Assembly (NCBI GenBank): GCA_023614405.1 | Contig: CM042688.1 | Coordinates: 442,794,028 to 442,858,027, forward strand | DNA: 64,000 nucleotides | Direction of reading: 5' to 3' | Source of the DNA: Avena insularis | Lineage: Eukaryota > Streptophyta > Magnoliopsida > Poales > Poaceae | In this document: piece after piece, positions 33,387-44,564 of the stretch | Layout: each line of letters starts with the position of its first letter | How positions within the stretch are numbered: the stretch's first letter is position 1 | Made by a program: the position numbers and the translations under genes | The notes under the pieces: generated by a model | Database searches by the model: none | Told to the model about the DNA's origin: nothing | What the model saw: only the letters and a program-made list of their open reading frames with translations

Positions 33387-34597
33387 AAGTGGCGGCATTG
33401 GCTCAATCCACGCAGCAACATATGCCGGCTCTAACCAACCCGCACGGAAGCGTGTCATTCCAAGCAACCAAGGACACAAAGAAAGTGTCGATCGATGATC
33501 AATTCCCAGAGTGCACCGTAACCATTGGTGCCGGGTTAAGCAACAAATAGGAAAGCGAGCTCGTCAACTTCCTCCATGAGAATCGGGATATCGTTGCTTG
33601 GTCCACTCAGGATCTGCAAGATGTGCCGAGGGAGTTGGCCGAGCACTCATTAAACGTAAGACCCAGGGCTAAGCCGGTAAAGAAGCCTCTCTAGCGTTTC
33701 ACCGAAGATAGAAGGAAAGTCATTGGGGATGAGATAGCTAGGCTCCTAGCAGCCGGGTTTATCATGGAAGTACTCTATCCAGATTGGCTCTCTAATCCGG
33801 TGCTTGTGGAAAAGAAGAAGGATGATCCGAACGTGGCCGTGGTATGGCACATGTGCATTGATTACACGAACCTAAATAATCCGTGTCCCAAAGATCCATT
33901 CCCACTCCCTAAAATAGATCAAGTCATAGACTCAACAGCCGGATGCGAACTACTGTCATTCATTGATGCGTATTCTGGTTTCCACCAGATACCCCTGAAT
34001 CCGGATGATCAAATAAAGACTGCGTTTATTACCCCGTACGGGGCTTATTGCTATCGCACTATGCCGTTTGGACTACGTAATGCAGGAGAAACGTACCAAC
34101 GATGCATGCAAAAATGCTTACACGACCAAATAGGTCGGAACGTGCAAGTTTATGTGGATGATGTGGTGATAAAGACTAAGGAAAGCAATACGCTCCTTGA
34201 TTATATCCGACAGACATTCGCGAACTTAAGAAGGTTCCGAATGAAGCTTAACTCGGAGAAATGCACCTTTGGCATGCCCGCTAGAAAGTTACTCGGTTTT
34301 TTAGTGTCTAGCCGAGGTATCGAAGCTAACCCGACAAAAATCCGGGCCATAGAGAGAATGGAACTGCCAAAATGCCTTAACAATGTGCAAAAGTTCACTG
34401 GTTGCCTGACATTGTTAAGCCGGTTCGTATGTCGGTTGGGAGAGAAAGCCTTGACCCTCTACCAGTTAATAAAAAAGGCAGACAAATTCACATGGACGCC
34501 ACAGGCGTACATTGCATTTCGAGAATTGAAAAAGTTGTTATGTACTGCGCCGATCCTAGCAGCACCATTACCCAAGGAGCCAATGTTGCTCTACTAG
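33387..34597 (+). pseudogene. Reverse transcriptase of element G
   Basis: The pre-RT segment (ESELVNFLHENRDIVAWS, ending in a stop near 33692) leads into the uninterrupted frame 33764-34597, with its internal methionine in GFIMEVLYPDWLSNPVLV. RT landmarks in order: WHMCIDYTNLNNPCPKD, SFIDAYSGFHQIPLNPDD, KTAFITPYGAYCYRTMPFGL, RNAGETYQRCM, the catalytic VQVYVDDVVIKTK (YVDD), LNSEKCTFGMPARKLLGFLV, and the start of RNase H (FTWTPQAYIAFRELKKLL). All three catalytic Asp positions seem present. It would synthesise cDNA from the element RNA. The domain is well preserved, but stops on both sides prevent a complete polyprotein. Confidence 0.9.
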
Positions 34598-34599
34598 CC

Positions 34600-35377
34600 G
34601 CGACCAGCTGAGTCATAAGTACAGTAATTGTAGTGGAGCGCGAGGAAGAAGGAAAGTCGGTGCAAAGGCCAGTGTATTATTTGAGCGAAGTATTGTCCGC
34701 TTCAAAACATAATTACCCTCACTATCAAAAGATGGCATATGGCGTATATATATCGGCCAAGAAACTCAAACACTATTTTGAGGAACATCCCATCAAAGTG
34801 ATATGTGAGGCACCCATATCAGAGATTATGAGTAACAAAGATGCAAGTGGCCAGATAGCAAAATGGGCAATTGAGTTAGCCCCATATGCACCACAATTAG
34901 ATAGAAGAGATGCGATAAAATCGCAAGCTGTGGCGGATTTCATTGTGGACTAGGCTGAAATGTAATATGAGCCACCTCTGCCGGACTAATTATTGGCGAA
35001 TGCACTTCGATGGATCGAAACTAAAATATGGGTTGGGCACCGGAGTAGTTCTTACCTCGCCCAAGAAAGATCAACTAAAGTATGTCCTTCAAATCCACTT
35101 CAGTGCCTCGAACAATGTTGTGGAGTACGAAGCATTGGTACATGGTCTCAAGGTAGCGAAAGAAGTGGGGATACGTCGGATACAATGCTTTGGAGATTCA
35201 GATTTGGTGGTGCACCAAGTGTCTGGAAACTGGGATGCTTTGGATGCTAACATGGCCCTTTATAGATTCCATGTTCAAAAGGTAAGTGGATTTTTTGAAG
35301 GGTGTGAATTCCATCACATACCTCGGATTGAAAACAAGGCAGCAGATACACTGTCCATGTTAGGCTCATCCGGGTAG
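34600..35377 (+). pseudogene. RNase H pair of element G
   Basis: Frame 34633-34953 continues the Ty3-type RNase H/connection region (RPVYYLSEVLSASKHNYPHY, YFEEHPIKVICEAPI, ASGQIAKWAIELAPY). A frameshift near 34985 leads to a second, plant-type RNase H at 34993-35377: MHFDGSKLKYGLGTGVVL (first Asp), NNVVEYEALVHGL (Glu), CFGDSDLVVHQVSG (second Asp) and IPRIENKAADTLS (last Asp). All four catalytic acids of this second domain are visible. A duplicated RNase H is the defining feature of plant Tat elements. It would remove the RNA template during cDNA synthesis. Confidence 0.88.
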
Positions 35378-35575
35378 CCAATCCCGCTGAATGTTGCTTT
35401 GGAGCACTTGAGAAAACCATCCATCACACCATCGCCTGAATCAGACTCAATTTATATCCCGGCACTCTCCGGATCAGGAGTTGCACCTATGGAGATAGAG
35501 TGAGGAGGCACCTCAGCAAACCCGGGGACTGCCTCAGCGAACCCGGGGACTGATCATCTAGACCCGATAGGAGTT

Positions 35576-36821
35576 ATGTCGGTGGATGCGATGGAAATTG
35601 ATGAGGAACCATTTCCCGTCCGGGCTATACTAGCTTGGGCCAAGCCAATATATGATTTCTTGAAAGAAGGAGCTTTGTCGGATGGTGAGATATCCTCAAG
35701 GCAGATCCAAAGGAGAGCAAAGGCCTATACTATTATCAACGCCAAATTATATAAAAGGAGTTTAACAATAGTACTGCAGCAGTGTGTTGACCTAGAAGAA
35801 GGACTTGACATACTCCGAGATATTCACCAAGGGGAATGTGGCCACCATGCCTCCTCAAGAGCGTTAGTGGTGAAAGCTTTCCGGCATGGATTTTATTGGC
35901 CAAGTGCTTTGGAGCACGCAGAGGATTTGGTGAGAAAGTGCAATGGCTGTCAGAGATACTCCACAAAGCCTCATTTACCAATGTCGGAACTCAAAACTAT
36001 CCCCATTACTTGGCCATTTGTTGTATGGTGCCTAGACATGGTAGGGCCATTTAAGCCGGCTAAAGGAGGAATGACCCATATCCTAGTTATGGTCGACAAG
36101 TTCACCAAGTGGATTGAAGTGAACCCAATTAAGAAATGTGACGGGGGCAACAGCAGTAAGATTCCTCAAGGATATAATCTTGAGATATGGCTATCCCCAT
36201 AGCATCATAACTGATAATGGCACACATTTCGCTAAAGGAGCATTTGCGAGGTTCTACCAAGAAAAGAAGATCCAGCTAGATGTCGCCTCAGTCGCCCACC
36301 CCACATCGAACGGGCAAGTGGAGAGATCCAACGGACTAGTTTTGTCCGGGATAAAACCCCGACTCATAGAGCCGCTACAAAGATCAGCGGGGTGCTGGAT
36401 AGAAGAACTACCAGCGGTACTATGGAGTTTAAGAACAACTCTGAATAGATCAACATGCTATACACCATTCTTTCTGGTATATGGGGCAGAAGCTGTATTA
36501 CCAGCCGACATAGAGCATGATTCGCCAAGGGTCACCCAATACACAGAAGCTGAAGTGCACGAAGCCTGGCAAAATGATGTTGATCTGCTGGAAGAAGCGA
36601 GAGAACTGGCCTTATCCAAATCTGCCATATATCAGCAAAATCTCCGATGCTACCATAGACAGAAAGTGAACCCCCGAGTCTTCTGGGAATGTGACCTGGT
36701 ACTTCGGTTGATACAGCGCACTGCTAGCATGCATAAGCTATCCCCTCCATGGGAAGGACCTTTCATTGTAAGCAAAGCCTTGCACAATGATTCCTACTAT
36801 CTTAGTGATGCACAACCCTAG
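35576..36821 (+). pseudogene. Integrase of element G (one frameshift)
   Basis: Frame 35576-36202 holds the linker, the HHCC zinc domain (DIHQGECGHHASSRAL ... RKCNGCQRY) and the first catalytic Asp (VVWCLDMVGPFKPAKGG). A frameshift between about 36140 and 36170 moves to frame 36138-36821, with the second Asp in SIITDNGTHF and the Glu in SNGQVERSNG, completing D,D-35-E. The C-terminal GPF motif (PPWEGPFIVSKAL) follows. Integrase would insert the cDNA, making 5-bp duplications. No chromodomain is present, as expected for Tat. Confidence 0.9.
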
Positions 36822-37522
36822 GAAAAGAACAAGTCGGATAGGTCCAGACAGGAATCTAAGTGACCGCGGAATGTAGCACTACTCTGTCCTTTTTACACCT
36901 GACAAAGAGGTGAATGTATCCGAGCTACTCATATGTTGGTATGTATGTCGGCAATGAGTTTATTAATGAAACTTAGGCACCCCAAGAAGAGACTCGGGGA
37001 CTGCCATAATAATTGTCTTTCTCGTTTTCTTTTTTATGTTGGTTGGGTTAAGTCGCTTATATCTTAGTCAGATTAGTAATGTGTGAGCACCAAAAACCCA
37101 ACTCTTTGACTTTGCTGTTGTCCAACAAGAATTGGCTTCATGGCAAGCAAGAGAACAAGTTTGGAATGGCAAAGCACATGAAAAACGACTAAGGAAAAGA
37201 ACTTAAGCGGGCTGACATTGGTTATTTTGACTAACCCTTGGTTTACTGCATTTATCTAACGCTGGATCATTTTGAGCTAATCTCAAAGTTTCAAGTATTG
37301 TTAAGTCAATTTTTTGAACCTTGGACTCGTAAGTCAAAAAATCGAATCAAGGTAGACACGAGCCGAGTTAAAAATTGGTGGAACAAGAAAACGAAACCCG
37401 AGGACTTCGCCCATGAAAATCCAGCATTAAGAACTTAGTTCAAAACAATATGTTGTAGCACAACCAAACCAAAGTACTTAGATACATTTCCGCCTGGTAT
37501 TCCTGGGATCTGACAAATATGA
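36822..37522 (+). other. Spacer between integrase and antisense gene of G
   Basis: This 0.7 kb is non-coding on both strands. It includes AAGAGACTCGGGGACTGCC (about 36985), which resembles the polypurine tracts of Tat elements. It may be an internal purine primer or a remnant of an ancestral 3' end. Confidence 0.5.
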
Positions 37523-39074
37523 TCAAGTGTTTCTAGGGAGCAGGGGCAGCAGCCGAATCATCAGCCAAAGAAGCAGGTACTTTGGAATTTGGGGGAGGGG
37601 CGCTGGCCTCGACTTCATCCTCAGGGTTGGCCTCACCGTCCTCCAGGTCTTAGGCCTCCTCGCCAAGCTCAGAGGCTTCACCCTCACTCCCTTCATCTTC
37701 TTCATCTTCAGAAGCAGCTTCATCATCGAAAACGTCGAGATAGCTCGGCCCATCATTTCAAGCATGGCAGAAGGAATACTGGATACGTTTGTTAGCACAG
37801 GTTTTGCGGTGCGCAACCCACGCCGGATCTTCGTTCCACTTGGATCCGGTGCGCATGCGGGTAAGCAGCCCTAGGTCTATCCCTTTGTACCATGAGAGGA
37901 CGAACTACAAGGCAATGTCAGCCGCGGCCCGCGCAGCTGTTTCGCGCCACAGATTGAGCTGATGCTTGCACTCCATCAGTTTGGCTATGAAAGCTGTATG
38001 TCTTTTGGGAATGGGCTTAGTGGGCCGAAGGGAGCTAAACATCCGAGTTGCCGCCGGTATAATGTCTGCACCGTAGTTCTTAACTAGCTCAAGACAAGTA
38101 GAAAAGCTCGCCAGCAGATCCTCCGTATCATACGGGATTAGCTCGGCATCAGGACCAGTGGGGATACCACGCTGTTCGCGGGACCGAGTTATGGCAGTAG
38201 TAGCAAGAGTATCGTCTTCTGGAAATTTGCCTAAGAACAGAATAGAGGAAACAGTGAACAAAAGCCCCAAACCCGGAGGAATGAAAGTTAAGCAAGGGCA
38301 AAGAACTCACGGGGCAATCTGGAAGAGGAATCGCTGAAGCTCGGAGTGGACATTGGCACTGTGGGCCTAGAGTTTCTCGTATTCGGAGGTTACCGACGTA
38401 TGTTTTACATCGACTTCCTCCAATAGATCCTTATCCTTGGAAATTTGAGTCGTCAAACGCTCTTTTTCCTCGGCAAACTCCTGGTCCGCCTTGTCCAGCT
38501 CGGTTTTGTGGAGGTCTTTGAGCCTCTGGATTTCGGCATTCAACCGAGTAATCTCCGAGTCCTGGAGCCACAACCGAGCTATCTCATCGTCCTTCTTCTT
38601 CAGTTCAGCCTGATGCTTCCTTGTTTGTTTGAGGAAATGGGTCATCATATCAGGCATGGGTACACTGTCTTCAAGAGCAACTGCAACAGTGGGTTAATCC
38701 GGCAAAGCCGGGGTTTAAATATACACCGGATGAAGAAAAGAACACACAATAGTGAGGTGAATGAGATAAGATACCTTGGATCTCAGCCAAATTCTTCTGC
38801 ATGATGATATTCTTAGCTTCAACCTCGGCTGCATAGTCCGGATAAGCAAATTAATACGGATCACAGAAAACTCGAACAAACAACAATGGAAGAAGGAAAA
38901 GTCTAAGTAGAAAACATTACCCTTCTTCTGGTGCTCCTCCAGGAGTTTGCCATAACTCACGCGAATGTCTTTATAGGAGTCCCGCAGGCGCTGGAACTCG
39001 GCAGATCGACGGTTAGTGGTAATCTGAAATAAGCAAGGCAATGTCAAGATCAAAGGCAAAGTAAAAAGTAATTC

Positions 39075-39605
39075 GAAGTCTACAAGATCCGAGCCAAGTG
39101 GAACTTAACCCGGCTCTAGGTGTGTGGATATTCGAAGTATACGAGATCCGGGCCAAGTGGAACTTAACCCGGCTTTGGGTGTGTGGATATTTGAATTCTA
39201 TAAGATCTGGGCCAAGTGGAACTTAACCCAGCTCTAGGTGTGTGGATATTCAAAGTACACAAGATCCAGGCCAAGTGGAACTTAACCCGGCTCTAGGTGT
39301 GTGGATATTTAAATTCTACAAGATCCGGGCCAAGTGGAACTTAACCCGGATCTAGGTGTGTGGATATTTGAATTCTACAAGATCCGGGTCAAGTGGAACT
39401 TAACCCGGCTCTAGGTGTGTGGATATTCGAAGTCTACAAGATCCGGGCCAAGGGAACTTAACCCGGCTCTAGGTGTGTGGATATTCGAAGTATACAAGAT
39501 CCGGGCCAAGTGGAACTTAAACCGGCTCTAGGTGTGTGGATATTTCAAGTGTCCAAGATCCGAGCCAACAGAACTTAACCCGGCTCTATGTAAATATTTG
39601 AAATT
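39075..39605 (+). repeat. Nine-copy 59-bp tandem array in element G
   Basis: Units start at 39075, 39134, 39193, 39252, 39311, 39370, 39429, 39487 and 39546. Spacing is 59 bp, except one 58-bp unit that lost a T. Each carries GATCCGGGCCAAGTGGAAC, TTAACCCGGCTCTAGGTGTG and TGGATATTCGAAG. The array lies in a gap of the antisense gene, between a coiled-coil block and the Ala/Pro-rich block, and so may be intronic to it. Confidence 0.95.
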
Positions 39606-40189
39606 GCTAAGGACAGAAACCAAATTCTCTAGGAGCATCCGATCGAGTAACAAGTTACTCCCTCGGAGGCTCGGGGACTAGGGGTATATCTACAAGTGCT
39701 CATCTATACAAAGTACTACAGCAGAGGAAAAGAATTACCTCCATCATCCGGCCAGCCAAAGAGATGGCCTTGGTGGCAGAGTTCATCTGTGTGCTGAACT
39801 CGGCTGGGCCGAACTTCTCCCGCAGATCATCCTTGGGGTCGATGAACTCATCATTGTTCTAGTTCTTCACATACTCGAGGAGTAGTGGACTGTAACTTTC
39901 GCCGCTAGGAGAGTAGTTCGCCACAAGGCCTTTGACGTGGGCCTCTCTCCTTGCAGATGGAGCTGCAGCAGGGCTGGTATGCAGAACCAGCTGCCTGCTA
40001 CCCTCTGATCCGGCAGTGGATGACCCAAATCCATAGCTGATCCGGCAGCTCTCTTGAGCCTGCCGGATGACGAAGGACGCGACGGAAGATCTGAGGCCGC
40101 TGACCTAGAAAGAGCTTGGGAAGCTGGCGGAAAAATATCAGCAATAGATGCCGTTGATCCGGGGGCCGCCGACGGAGCCTTCTTCTTTG

Positions 40190-40330
40190 GGGCCTTGGCC
40201 AATGCTGTCGCTGGTGCTGGTGCTGATGATGCTGTTGCTACTGCTGGTGATGCTGTTGGTGCTGCTGCTGCTGATGGTGCTGTTGGTGCTGTTGGTGCTA
40301 GGGACGCTGGTGCTACTGGTCCTGAAGACA
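40190..40330 (+). repeat. GCTGCTGGTGCT-type trinucleotide-rich tract
   Basis: A degenerate (GCT/GGT)n run that codes for the Ala/Pro/Thr-rich linker of the antisense gene on the other strand. It looks like a low-complexity coding repeat. Confidence 0.7.
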
Positions 40331-42215
40331 CTTGAATGGGAGAGGAACTTGATTAGGGCGGTGTCGATGAAACTAGCACCTCAACACTTGGCGCTAGGGC
40401 CGAAGAGGAACTGGGAAGATCTAGCATGACCGTATCCTGAGCTGCCCCACCACCCCCCGCGCTGACATTGCCCTCCTCATGGTGAGGTGGGCTCAGATCA
40501 GGCGCAACCGTGGATCACTCTTGGATAGGGCTGAGAGGGCGAGTGTCGTCATCGCGAGGGGGAGAAGGGCTGCTCCGAATTGGAGATGCTATGCCAGAGC
40601 CGCTCTGGGGAATGACCCTAGGAGCTCTGAGAAGCAGAAAAGCACCAAGTCAAAAATAGAAATAGAACCAATAAGAGACAAAGGCAAACACAGAAAGGAA
40701 AAAACCCCAAGGGCAAATGCAAAGAGACTTACTTGTCCGAGGTTGGGGGAGCCCGAGGTTTGGGCATCCTCCGAACAGTGCTCTTGGCGGCCGGCTTAGT
40801 CGAGGCTTTCACCCTGGACTTTTTCTGCCTCTTCTTGGGCGGTGGCACCTCCGAAGCTGCGGCCAAGGTAGCCACACGCTTTTGGGAAGAAGCAGGGACC
40901 AAACCACCAGTGGAAAGGGGAGGAACCTCGTGGACCTGACCGGCCGGGTTAGCTGAAGATTCGGACATAACCAGATGTGCGTAAGAGATGAGAATCGGAT
41001 CAAGTACCTCCAGGACCTCAACGTCCGAGTCATCGTCATCCGGCCAATCCCTTAGAGAAGAGGCCTTACCAGAGCCGCGTTTGACAACGTCTGGAGTGGG
41101 CAGGAAGGTCTCCGGATCAGGCTGCTCCTCGTCCTCCTCGGCGCGGTCCGATACCCACTTTCTCGCCAGCACCTCGCTTGCTGGAGGAATCGCTGAGAAC
41201 AAGACAACAATTGCTAAGTTATGAAAGTAATCCGACATACAAAGAAGATCCGGAAAACAATAAGAAGTAAGTTTACCTTTGGAGGAGGGTTGTCCTGGGT
41301 TGAGGGCTCGAGCCCCCATTCCCAATCTTTGGATAATTCCTTCTCCACATTGAAAATGACCTTAACCCGGCGGTAAACCGCCGAGTTATCAAGGTCAAAA
41401 GATGAAGTCTGGTGGGGGTCGAGGGGGCCGCTCAAGTAGAAGATCTTGTGGGCACGCTTCTGAAGGGGGGAGACCCGACTGCTGACAAAAGTGATTATGA
41501 TGTCCTCCCCCCGAAGCTTCTCCTTGAGCAGCTCCTTGATCCGGCGCTCCACCTAATTCGCTAGGGCTGTGGGTCACTTGGGGATGCTCTCCCAAAGAGA
41601 GGTATCTGGAGGGTCGAGTTTGAAGGGGAGGAGCCGGATCAGATCTTCCTCGGTGGTGTTCCAGACATAGAAGAAAGTCCAGGCCTAGCCCATGCAAGAC
41701 TCGAGCCTGGTGACCCGGGGAAATACGGAGCCCTTGCGAGGAGATATGGAGGCAGCGCCGCACTGAGTCAGGTGCTTCTCCTCTGGAGTAAGCTCCTTAT
41801 ACGGAACCACATTCCACCGGAGACCGAAGAATTTGATCCACAGTTCCTTGGATGGCCAGAGGCCGATATATCCCTCAATGCTAGAGGCGAAAGAGGATAA
41901 AGAAGTGATGGCATTGGCAGGGAGATGATGCGGTTGCAATTGATACATAGAGATGAAACTAAAAATGAAATCTGAGGTAGGGAGGCCGAAGCAGCACTGA
42001 AAATGAGAAAGAAAAACAACATACTCTCTAGGATTGGGAGCGGGGGAAACTTCGCCGGTGGCAAGACAATAGGCAACACCGGCGGGGATGCGGCGCGTGG
42101 CACGAAACTAGTCCAGATTATCCTCGCAGAAAAATGCACCGTCCCAGCCACCGCGCTCAAGGCCTTCTCCTTCCTCCTCCTGCTGCGCCACCACGGCTGC
42201 CTCCTCCTCAGTCAT

Positions 42216-42963
42216 GGTGAACTCAAGGTCTTCGAGAAGGAAATCAGAATAGAAATAACCGGTGGAGGGGAACCGAGAAGCGCAAGGCCCCGTGGTGAAG
42301 CTCTTGAGTAGGAATGGTGGCGCAGGCACAAGGTGCTGCCTGGGCACAGTAGCGACGGTGCAGTTGCGATGAAGATGTAGCGGAAGAGGTGAGGTTGCAG
42401 TGAGAGAGAAAGGAGGCTGGCAAGCGTGAAGGAAATGGGGAACTTCCCCAAAGATTGCCCCAGGCCCCCTACTTAACCGCGCAAGAGGGTGTGTAGTGGG
42501 ATCCTTTGCGGTTGCCACGCCGCACTCAATGGGCGTGTACACAACCGAGTCAACCAATCAGAATGTGGCCACATCAAGGACCATAGGAAGCAGAGGATCC
42601 CATGACACGATGTAATCTTACAGTTAACGAGGTGCTGCAGTGAAGGGACACGCGCAACAGTTATTCCTGACATTGTGACAGTAACTAGCGCATTAAATGC
42701 GCGTAGCCCTTAAAATGAGGCGATATGATGATTACCCTCCACGAAGGATGTGGGGAAGCGTACAAGAGAAGGAACGGTAACCCGGATAAGCAGGCAAAAG
42801 ACCCGGCCAGCAAGGAATAATTCAGAGTGAGCCAAGGGATCGCCAGAGGAAAAGCCCCGGGTTATGGGATAACTCGGCCAAAGAGGTAGAGATTCAGATA
42901 TGGGAACCTGCTGTGGCCTTAACGACTAAAAGTTGCTAAGACCGCACTAGCTTCAGGGACTAA
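42216..42963 (+). other. 3' untranslated region of element G and polypurine tract
   Basis: No gene in frame with a known family. It would hold the promoter of the antisense gene: on the minus strand upstream of 42215 there is a GC-rich leader. It ends AGCTTCAGGGACTAA just before the 3' LTR, a weakly purine-rich tract equivalent to the CGGGGACTA seen near 36990. Confidence 0.55.
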
Positions 42964-43324
42964 TGTTGGGGGATACCCCCGGGTAGGGTAACGCCGGGGT
43001 ATAAAGGCCGAGTTAACTGGGGTACGACATGGTCAAAGCAAGTGCTGACCGGGTCACCTCAAGGCAGGTCGAACCATGGAGTGACCCAGCCTGTGGAGCA
43101 TCTCCTTAGCTGTAGCCCGAACGGCATAAAATATATGCCGACTATGTTTGTCTATCTATTTTGCAAGTATCTTCGTAGCCAGATTAGCCACGTGCTAGCC
43201 GGACTATCATATGGCTTCCAAGAGAAGGAAGGAATCTCCCGCTGGTCAAAAGGTGGCTTTATTAGCTGTAGCATGAGTGAAGCAAAGCAGAGAGGACGAC
43301 CAAGATGACGCGGGCAATGTCGGC
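42964..43324 (+). mobile_element. 3' LTR of element G (first 361 bp)
   Basis: Starts TGTTGGGGGATACC and follows the 5' LTR until GCGGGCAATGTCGGC, where C' is inserted. The remaining 430 bp should lie beyond the window. Confidence 0.9.
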
Positions 43325-44564
43325 TGATACGTTGCAAACATATCTATAATTTTTGATGTTCCATGCTTGGTTTTTATCTACTTTCTTATGTTTTTTCCAC
43401 ACTTTGGAGTATTTTTATACACTTTCTTGGACTAACCTATTAACAAGATGCCATAGTGCTAGCTGCCTATTTTCTGTTGTTTTTGGTTCTAGGAAAGTCA
43501 GAAAATGAATATTCTCGGAATTGGACGGGACAAAAGCCAAAGTCAGTTTTTCACTGAGGGGGACACAGAGCCAGAATACGAGACGGAGAGGGGCCAGGGG
43601 CCGACCACACCACCTGGCCGCACGGCCAGGCCTGGCCCGCGCCAGGGGGTGATCTGGCCGCCTAGGGCACCCCCTCGGCCTCCCCTTTCGCCTGTAAGAT
43701 GCCTCCGATACAGAAACCCTAGGTACCCGATCAAAATTCCATGAAAGAGTCTATAGCCGCTATCATCTCCATCCTAGATCGGGGGGGGATCTAAAGCTCT
43801 TCCCGGCACCCTGCCATAAGGGAGAATTCACCCTGGAGGCCTTCTTCATCACCATGCAAGCCTCTGGTGTGATGCGTGAGTAGTTCATCCTTGGACTACG
43901 GGTCCATGTAGTAGCTAGATGGCTGGTTCTTCTCCTTTGTGCTATCATGTTTAGATCTTATGAGCTCCGTTCATGATCAAGATCATCTATTTGTAATTCT
44001 ACATGTTGTGTTTGCGGGGATCCGATGGATATTGAGATGCTATTTCAGATTGATTATTGATTCTATCATGTCTATGTTATTTGTGATCTTGCATGCTTTC
44101 CGTTGTTAGTATCTATCTTGGCCAAGTAGATGCTAGCAACTCCAAGTGTTAGTATTTATGCTCGATAGTGGGTTCATGCCTCTAGTAATCTGGGGAAGTG
44201 ACAGAAATCTCTAAGGTACTAGATGTGATGTTGCTACTAGGGAGAAAACAACAATCCTTTGTTCATAGAATAATCTTATTATTTACTTTACACGCAATGC
44301 GTAATGCAATTATCTGTTGCATGCAACTTAACTGGAGGGGGTTCGGATGATAACCTGAAGGTGGATTATTAGTCATAGATGCAGTTGGATTACGGTGTAT
44401 GTATAATGTTATAATGCCCAATCAAATCTCAAAAGAGTCAAGATGATTAGTATATGCATGTATTGCTTTATCGATGTTTGTCAATTTCCCCGCTGTAATT
44501 TGTTCACCCAACATGTCATCTATCTTAAGGATAGCCACCACTAGTGAAGTATGGACCCCGGTCC
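43325..44564 (+). mobile_element. C': Athila-type LTR, interrupted by D
   Basis: TGATACGTTGCAAACATATC and the next 1.24 kb align with the 5' LTR of element C (20968-22165). It stops at GGACCCCGGTCC, where element D begins; the C counterpart continues TTTCTTTTACATAC. It is unknown whether this is a solo LTR or the start of a full element. No gene. Confidence 0.88.

Larger units (their letters stand above)
37523..42215 (-). pseudogene. Antisense multi-part gene of element G ('putative gypsy type transposon' family)
   Basis: Read on the minus strand from ATG at 42215 (MTEEEAAVVAQQ). The first part gives RIPAGVAYCLATGEVSPAPN, REYVVFLSHFQCCFGLPTS, LQPHHLPANAITSLSSF, IEGYIGLWPSKELWIKFFGL, TQCGAASISPRKGSVFPR, AWTFFYVWNTTEEDLIRL and RVSPLQKRAHKIFYLSGPLD (42110-41395). 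This is the plant family I know as 'putative gypsy type transposon' (PF04195-like). Later blocks are an acidic segment, a PPKKRQKKSR nuclear-localisation-like patch (about 40800), an Ala/Pro-rich linker (40331-40050), coiled coils (LEEHQKKG; KKDDEIARLWLQDSEITRL, 39050-38367), a helical domain (38270-37905) and an acidic tail. Non-coding gaps between blocks suggest introns. Several in-frame stops make this copy a pseudogene. Grande-type elements carry a comparable antisense gene of unknown role. Confidence 0.78.
29339..43324 (+). mobile_element. Element G: Tat-lineage Ty3/gypsy element with antisense gene
   Basis: It is bounded by TGTTGGGGGATACCCCCGGG at 29339 and again at 42964. The order is 5' LTR, PBS, gag, protease, RT, RNase H, second plant-type RNase H, integrase, a 6.1-kb 3' region with antisense coding frames and a tandem array, then the 3' LTR. 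A second RNase H, the TTGGCGCCCACCGTGGGGC PBS and antisense ORFs 3' of integrase are hallmarks of the plant Tat lineage (Grande, Retand and RIRE2 relatives). The 3' LTR is cut at 43324 by C'. Stops and frameshifts in every gene show it is inactive. Confidence 0.92.

Noticed and set aside
40190..40330. GCT/GGT trinucleotide run as an unstable microsatellite of special interest.
   Set aside because: It is imperfect and explained as the Ala/Pro-rich linker of the antisense gene.
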